Shown here one piece after another: positions 7,253 through 10,969 of a stretch of DNA of 10,969 bases. The notes below the pieces were generated by a model that saw only the letters and a list, made by a program, of their open reading frames with translations, was not told the origin of the DNA and made no database searches. Source of the stretch: JAWXBM01 sp034440115 (lineage in GTDB: Bacteria; Pseudomonadota; Gammaproteobacteria; Xanthomonadales; SZUA-36); the NCBI GenBank assembly GCA_034440115.1, contig JAWXBM010000002.1:1-10969 (forward strand). Reading direction: 5' to 3'. A program made the translations under genes and the position numbers. How positions within the stretch are numbered: the stretch's first letter is position 1; each line of letters begins with the position of its first letter.

Positions 7253-7867
7253 ATGCCGGATCTGCAACGTCAATCACAGGGGCTGGGCCAAAGGCCAGCC
7301 CTCCTTTTGGTTGACATGATCAACGGTTTTACCGATCCGGCCTGCCCCTTGGGGGCCGAAGCTGATGCCGTGGTACAGGCCAACCGGGCCTTGTTACAGG
7401 CTTTTCGTCGCCAGGGTTTGCCGGTGTTCTTCACTACCGTGGTCTACCATAACGCCGAGCAAGCGCGGGTGTTCCGCGACCGCGTTCCGGCGCTGAATGT
7501 TTTGACGCCTGATTCTCACTGGGTGCAAGTTGATGCCCGCCTGGCACCAGCAGACGGTGAACCCATTATCGAGAAACACTGGGCCAGCGGCTTTTTTGCC
7601 ACCGATCTTCACGCGCAACTCACAAAGCTCAAAGTAGATTCTTTGGTGGTTACGGGCTTGACTACCAGTGGCTGCGTGCGCGCTACTGCCGTGGATGGAC
7701 TGCAGCATGATTACAAGGTGGTTATACCGCGTGAAGCGGTAGGCGATCGAAATTCACAGGCGCATGAAGCCAATTTGTTTGATCTGAATGCAAAATATGC
7801 AGACGTGGTAGATTTGGTCCAGGTGCTGGCGCAGATTGATGCGCTTGGCAACCCCCAGAAACTTTAG
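7253..7867 (+). CDS. Cysteine amidohydrolase, isochorismatase family (N-carbamoylsarcosine amidase-like)
   Basis: 204 residues, one isochorismatase-like alpha/beta domain. The Asp-Lys-Cys catalytic triad is visible: D21 (LLLVDMINGFTD), K108 (IIEKHWASGF) and C141 (TGLTTSGCVRATAVDG). The 33-residue Lys-to-Cys spacing equals that of N-carbamoylsarcosine amidase (Lys144/Cys177, recalled from the literature). The segment VIPREAVGDRNSQAHEANLFD (158-178) resembles the same subgroup, which also holds maleamate amidohydrolases; R166 is a candidate for binding a substrate carboxylate. The reaction would be hydrolysis of an N-carbamoyl or amide group releasing ammonia. Coming directly after HyuA/HyuB-type genes, it recalls the N-methylhydantoinase to N-carbamoylsarcosine amidase step order of creatinine breakdown. 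The exact substrate is not known. The start at 7253 places the first beta strand at residues 15-21; its ribosome-binding site is weak, suggesting translation coupled to upstream genes. Confidence 0.87.
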   Translation: MPDLQRQSQGLGQRPALLLVDMINGFTDPACPLGAEADAVVQANRALLQAFRRQGLPVFFTTVVYHNAEQARVFRDRVPALNVLTPDSHWVQVDARLAPADGEPIIEKHWASGFFATDLHAQLTKLKVDSLVVTGLTTSGCVRATAVDGLQHDYKVVIPREAVGDRNSQAHEANLFDLNAKYADVVDLVQVLAQIDALGNPQKL

Positions 7868-7872
7868 AAAAA

Positions 7873-7885
7873 CGGGTTAAACCCG
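7873..7885 (+). other. Small hairpin between the amidohydrolase and receptor genes
   Basis: CGGGTTAAACCCG forms a perfect inverted repeat of CGGGTT/AACCCG around one base, or a four-pair stem with a five-base loop. It lies 5 bases after the amidohydrolase stop and before the receptor's Shine-Dalgarno. No U-run follows. It could mark a processing point setting receptor mRNA apart from the enzyme mRNA. Confidence 0.4.
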
Positions 7886-7907
7886 AAGGCACACAGGAGA
7901 ATTCGAA

Positions 7908-10490
7908 ATGAAGATTTCAAAGCAAGGCAAAATACTGACATCAGCCATACTTTTAGGCTTGAGCGGATTGGCGGGCACACCAACGGCAATGGCTCAATCC
8001 AGTGCCAGTGGCTCAGAAAACGTAATGGAAGAAATCATGGTTACCGCAAGGCGCCGTGAAGAAAGCTTGCAGGACGTACCGGGCACGGTCACCGCACTTT
8101 CTGAAGAAACTCTTGAACGAGCAGGTGTAGCGCGGGCGGAAGACTTTATCGCTCTCACGCCCGGCGTGACCATGGTCAATGCGGCAGAGGTAGGTGATAC
8201 CCAGGTGAATATCCGCGGCATCAACGGTGCTCGCGATGCTGAGAACAGCTTTGCCTTTCTGATCGACGGCGTGCTGTACACCAACCCCGCAGCCTTCAAC
8301 CGCGAGTATACCGACCTCAGGCAGATCGAAATATTCAAAGGCCCGCAGGGTGCTATTTATGGACGCAATGCTGCGGCCGGCGCCATCATCGTCACCACCA
8401 CTACGCCAACCAACGAATTTGAGACCAACGGCACGCTCAGCGTGGCGCAAGACAGCACCTATCTGGGTAAAGGTGGAATTTCCGGTGCGCTGATTAAAGA
8501 CGAGCTGTACTTCCGCCTGTCGGCCGATTGGCGTTCCAGCGATGGCTATTACAGCAACGTTTTCCAGAACAGAGACGATATCGTTGATGCTTATGAAGGT
8601 TATAACGTTCATGCGCGCCTGATCTGGCAGCCCACCGATGCAACGACTTGGGATACCAAGCTGCGGGTGGGTAGCGTGGATGCATCTTCCATTACCTTCA
8701 ACTCAACGTTTGCGTTGCCCGTATTCGCCGCGGCACTGAGTAATCCGCCGGCATACCAGGATGTGAACGATTTCGATTTCCAGTTCGATCCGAACATAGT
8801 CTCGGATAACGACCAGGATTCATTTGAGTTTTCCACCAAAGTGGAGCAGGACCTGGAAGGCATGCGATTCACCGGCTGGTTCCTCTACAGCGACATTCAG
8901 AATGACCTGGTTTCTGATGGCACTTCAGCCGCCTTCGGTTTCTATAACGTTGATCCTGTGTGCCAACAGACCACGGCATCTTTGACCGGCTATCCTTTGT
9001 TGCCGCCGCAGTTCATTGGCCAAACACCAACCGGTGTGATCTTCGATCCCAATGGCTCCTTTCTGGGTGCTTACACGCCAACCACCTGTGATGGCATTCA
9101 GGAGCAGCTGCGCGATCAGAAAGACATGAGTGTGGAAATGCGCGTGGCTTCAGATACCGATAGCAAACTGCAATGGATGGGTGGTGTTTACTTCCTTGAT
9201 ATCGACCGGCAAGTGGGCGTGTCACTCAATCGGGACAGTGGTCAGTTACCCAAGCGCGGGTTGTACCAACCTGAGCCCGGCCCCAATTCCACGTCCTCAC
9301 TGGTGTACGATCAGTTCGACAGCCAGGTGATTGCCATATTCGGTTCGCTTGATTACGACGTAACGGACCGCCTGGAGCTTTCCCTTGCGCTGCGTTACGA
9401 CAATGAGAAACGCAGTACCTCCAGCCTGGTGGATCCGAATGCCCGACAGTCCTTTATCGACTTGAATTTTGATGGCGTGTTCAACGACCCGCTGAACCCC
9501 GCCTTGAGCAGCCTGATCAACCCCGCGGGAGTTATTCCGGACAAGAACGAATCCTTCTCTGAAACACAGCCCAAAGTCTCGTTCCGCTGGGATGCTAGCG
9601 ATGACACTTCCATCTACGGCAGCTGGGGTGTGGGTTTCAAAGCCGGTGGCTTCAACAATGCCGGCAGTGCAGCCACGGTCAATATTTTCAATAATGGCTT
9701 CATCAATGGGGGTATCGGCATCAATTTTGCTGATCAGCTGGGAGTGCCGTTGCCAGTTATAAGTGATGAATATGACAAAGAAACTTCCAGCGCCTACGAA
9801 CTTGGCTTTCACAGCAACCTGGCCGGTGGCCGCATACGCCTGAATGGTGCGGCTTACTACACCGAAGTCACTGATATGCAGTTCTTCGAGTTCTTCGTCG
9901 GCACTTTCGGGCTGCTACGAGTGGTCTCCAATATCGATAGAGTCGATATCACCGGCTTTGAGTTGGGTGCCGATTTCGTGCTGAATGACAACTGGAGTTT
10001 CTACGCCGGCGGCAATTGGTTGGACTCTGAAATCAAGGTCAACAGCTCGCGCCCAGATACGGTGGGAAATGATGCACCCTATACGCCTGACTACACGCTT
10101 AACTTCAGTGCCGATATGAACTACCCGTTGACAAGCACCTTGAACCTGCTGGCTCGTGTCGACGCGCGCTTTGTCGGTGAAACCTGGTTCCATACCGTGC
10201 AGGAAGGCCAGCGACCCACCATCTTCATGCCTTTATTTGAGTTGGGCTTTGGGCCAGGTGCGGGCGCATTGGGTATTGCCAATTATGATGTCGCACAGCG
10301 TGATGCTTTCGGTATCATCGACCTGCGCTTGGGTGTAGGCGCTGACAACTGGACCGTAACCGGCTTTGCCAGCAACCTGACCGATGAGCATTATCTGGAA
10401 GAGGTGATTCCTGCGCCGGAATTTGGTGGCAACTTCAACCACCCGGGTTCAGAGCGTCGCTATGGCGTGGAAGTCAGCTTCCGCTATTAG
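7908..10490 (+). CDS. TonB-dependent outer-membrane receptor
   Basis: 860 residues, normal for a TonB-dependent receptor without an extra N-terminal signalling domain. A Sec signal peptide occupies residues 1-29 (basic start KISKQGK, hydrophobic core, cleavage at AMA-QS). The TonB box is EEIMVTARR at 41-49. The plug domain spans about 54-165, including LTPGVTM (83-89), NIRGINGAR (101-109), LIDGV (118-122) and the usual end IFKGPQGAIYGRNAAAGAI (142-160). The rest is a 22-strand beta barrel ending in the aromatic outer-membrane signal VEVSFRY. The mature protein has only two cysteines, C352 and C394, probably a disulfide in an outer loop. A DLNFDGVFND stretch (518-527) looks like a calcium-binding loop. 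As the last gene of the operon, with a good Shine-Dalgarno (AGGAGA, 7895-7900), it probably imports the substrate of the upstream enzymes in a TonB/ExbB/ExbD-driven way (inference). The ligand cannot be told; siderophore, vitamin or carbohydrate uptake remain possible. Confidence 0.93.
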   Translation: MKISKQGKILTSAILLGLSGLAGTPTAMAQSSASGSENVMEEIMVTARRREESLQDVPGTVTALSEETLERAGVARAEDFIALTPGVTMVNAAEVGDTQVNIRGINGARDAENSFAFLIDGVLYTNPAAFNREYTDLRQIEIFKGPQGAIYGRNAAAGAIIVTTTTPTNEFETNGTLSVAQDSTYLGKGGISGALIKDELYFRLSADWRSSDGYYSNVFQNRDDIVDAYEGYNVHARLIWQPTDATTWDTKLRVGSVDASSITFNSTFALPVFAAALSNPPAYQDVNDFDFQFDPNIVSDNDQDSFEFSTKVEQDLEGMRFTGWFLYSDIQNDLVSDGTSAAFGFYNVDPVCQQTTASLTGYPLLPPQFIGQTPTGVIFDPNGSFLGAYTPTTCDGIQEQLRDQKDMSVEMRVASDTDSKLQWMGGVYFLDIDRQVGVSLNRDSGQLPKRGLYQPEPGPNSTSSLVYDQFDSQVIAIFGSLDYDVTDRLELSLALRYDNEKRSTSSLVDPNARQSFIDLNFDGVFNDPLNPALSSLINPAGVIPDKNESFSETQPKVSFRWDASDDTSIYGSWGVGFKAGGFNNAGSAATVNIFNNGFINGGIGINFADQLGVPLPVISDEYDKETSSAYELGFHSNLAGGRIRLNGAAYYTEVTDMQFFEFFVGTFGLLRVVSNIDRVDITGFELGADFVLNDNWSFYAGGNWLDSEIKVNSSRPDTVGNDAPYTPDYTLNFSADMNYPLTSTLNLLARVDARFVGETWFHTVQEGQRPTIFMPLFELGFGPGAGALGIANYDVAQRDAFGIIDLRLGVGADNWTVTGFASNLTDEHYLEEVIPAPEFGGNFNHPGSERRYGVEVSFRY

Positions 10491-10498
10491 GACAAATT

Positions 10499-10563
10499 TG
10501 TAGGAGCCCGCTCTGCGGGCGAATGAACCGCCTGCTGATCGCGCGCAAAGCGCGGTCCTTGTA
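10499..10563. repeat. REP doublet (REPIN-like inverted pair) after the operon
   Basis: The first unit has the head TGTAGGAG, a perfect stem GCCCGC (10506-10511) / GCGGGC (10515-10520) with loop TCT, and the tail GAA. The second unit is inverted: stem CGCGC (10542-10546) / GCGCG (10550-10554) with loop AAA, whose minus-strand reading begins ACAAGGACCGCGC. Head-to-head REP pairs of this kind are moved by RAYT transposases in known genomes; none is encoded here. Starting 9 bases after the receptor stop, the hairpins probably protect or end the operon mRNA, although no U-run is present. Confidence 0.7.
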
Positions 10564-10641
10564 TGTCGGATCTGTTTAGCTATCAGAGAAGACGGGCAGC
10601 GTGGAAAGACTGACGCGCTAGCCATCACCTTTCATAAAGCA

Positions 10642-10694
10642 ATCATTAATGATCGTTTAAAACACTTATATGCGATAAAACGATCACTTACGAT
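10642..10694. repeat. Palindrome cluster upstream of the XRE-type regulator
   Basis: ATCATTAATGAT (10642-10653) is a perfect 12-bp palindrome. Overlapping it, TGATCGTTT (10650-10658) is repeated inverted as AAACGATCA (10678-10686). ATCACTTACGAT (10683-10694) is a one-mismatch version of ATCA-N4-TGAT. The surroundings are AT-rich. The interval 10564-10641, between the REP doublet and this cluster, shows nothing I can recognise. Confidence 0.5.
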
Positions 10695-10736
10695 AGTTTA
10701 TCTCGTTATAACTGGTAAACTCTCCTTTATTTAACT

Positions 10737-10788
10737 ATCATATGTGATATTAAATTGCTGATTTAAGGCAATATCGATCACATATGAT
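10737..10788. promoter_or_regulatory. Paired operator-like sites before and over the XRE-type start codon
   Basis: ATCATATGTGAT (10737-10748) and ATCACATATGAT (10777-10788) form a perfect 12-bp inverted repeat with a 28-bp gap. Each is also a near-palindrome of the pattern ATCA-N4-TGAT. The right copy contains the start codon region, so a bound protein would block both transcription and entry into the gene, typical of an autorepressed regulator. Binding by the adjacent XRE-type protein is inference. Confidence 0.55.
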
Positions 10789-10969
10789 GGAAATTAGCAC
10801 TCTCATACCCGACAAAGATATTCTCAACGAATTAGGCCGACGCTTGCAGCAGCTGCGTAAGCAACGCGCACTCAGCCAGGATGAACTGGCCGAGGCTGCA
10901 GGTATTGGCGTGGCTACGCTGCGTCGAATTGAAGATGGCAGCGATAGTCAGCTGGGCTCGTGGATCAAG
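10784..10969 (+). CDS. XRE-family helix-turn-helix regulator, N-terminal part (partial)
   Basis: The first 62 codons, open to the right edge. After a short lead (MMEISTLIPDKDI) comes a typical XRE HTH: LGRRLQQLRKQRALSQDELA (17-36), then EAAGIGVATLRRIEDG (37-52), with the recognition helix around GVATLRRIE. The arrangement resembles HipB-like antitoxins that precede HipA-family kinases, so a toxin gene may lie just beyond the window; nothing here proves it. Two adjacent ATGs (10784 and 10787) could serve as start, and no convincing Shine-Dalgarno is seen. The gene has its own AT-rich control region with repeated ATCA-N4-TGAT sites and is separated from the operon by a REP doublet, so it is an independent unit. 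A simple stand-alone repressor is the alternative. Confidence 0.8.
   Translation, partial: MMEISTLIPDKDILNELGRRLQQLRKQRALSQDELAEAAGIGVATLRRIEDGSDSQLGSWIK

Noticed and set aside
6529..7254. Long open frame on the minus strand (241 codons) opposite the 3' part of the HyuB-type gene.
   Set aside because: Antisense shadow in GC-rich coding DNA; no domain, no ribosome-binding site, and the + strand carries clear HyuB motifs.

Overview
The window looks like chromosomal DNA of a Gram-negative proteobacterium, most likely a gammaproteobacterium. The signs are a TonB-dependent outer-membrane receptor, an IPTL-CTERM sorting tail (known from exosortase-bearing proteobacteria), REP-type palindromes of the 'TGTAGGAG' kind common in gammaproteobacteria, and moderately high G+C. 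I cannot name a genus.

Layout: (1) The left edge (2-157) carries the last 51 codons of a surface protein ending in an IPTL-CTERM sorting signal. Its stop codon lies inside a REP-like hairpin. (2) A GntR-family, FCD-type regulator is read leftward (260-922). (3) A 133-bp divergent promoter region contains two GTATAC operator-like sites about 52 bp apart, each overlapping a -10 box. (4) Six rightward genes (1056-10490) have short gaps or overlaps and form a probable operon: a class III (CaiB/BaiF) CoA-transferase, an HMG-CoA-lyase-family enzyme, the two subunits of an ATP-dependent hydantoinase/oxoprolinase-family enzyme (HyuA and HyuB types), a cysteine amidohydrolase of the isochorismatase/N-carbamoylsarcosine amidase group, and a TonB-dependent receptor. 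(5) A REP doublet (REPIN-like) follows the operon. (6) An AT-rich control region with repeated ATCA-N4-TGAT palindromes leads into the first 62 codons of an XRE-family regulator that runs off the right edge.

How the operon may work (inference): the receptor would import a scarce substrate. HyuA/HyuB would use ATP to open a lactam, imide or hydantoin ring, or to carboxylate a ketone. The cysteine hydrolase would remove an amide or carbamoyl group. The CoA-transferase would activate the resulting carboxylate, and the lyase would cleave a 3-hydroxy-3-alkyl acyl-CoA into an acyl-CoA plus a ketone or keto acid. Each family is well known and the catalytic residues are visible. I do not recognise this six-gene combination as a described pathway, and the substrate cannot be read from the sequence. 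The GntR regulator is probably the local substrate-responsive switch.

All genes lying wholly inside the window appear intact, with no frameshift or internal stop. No tRNA, rRNA, CRISPR array, insertion sequence or transposase was seen.
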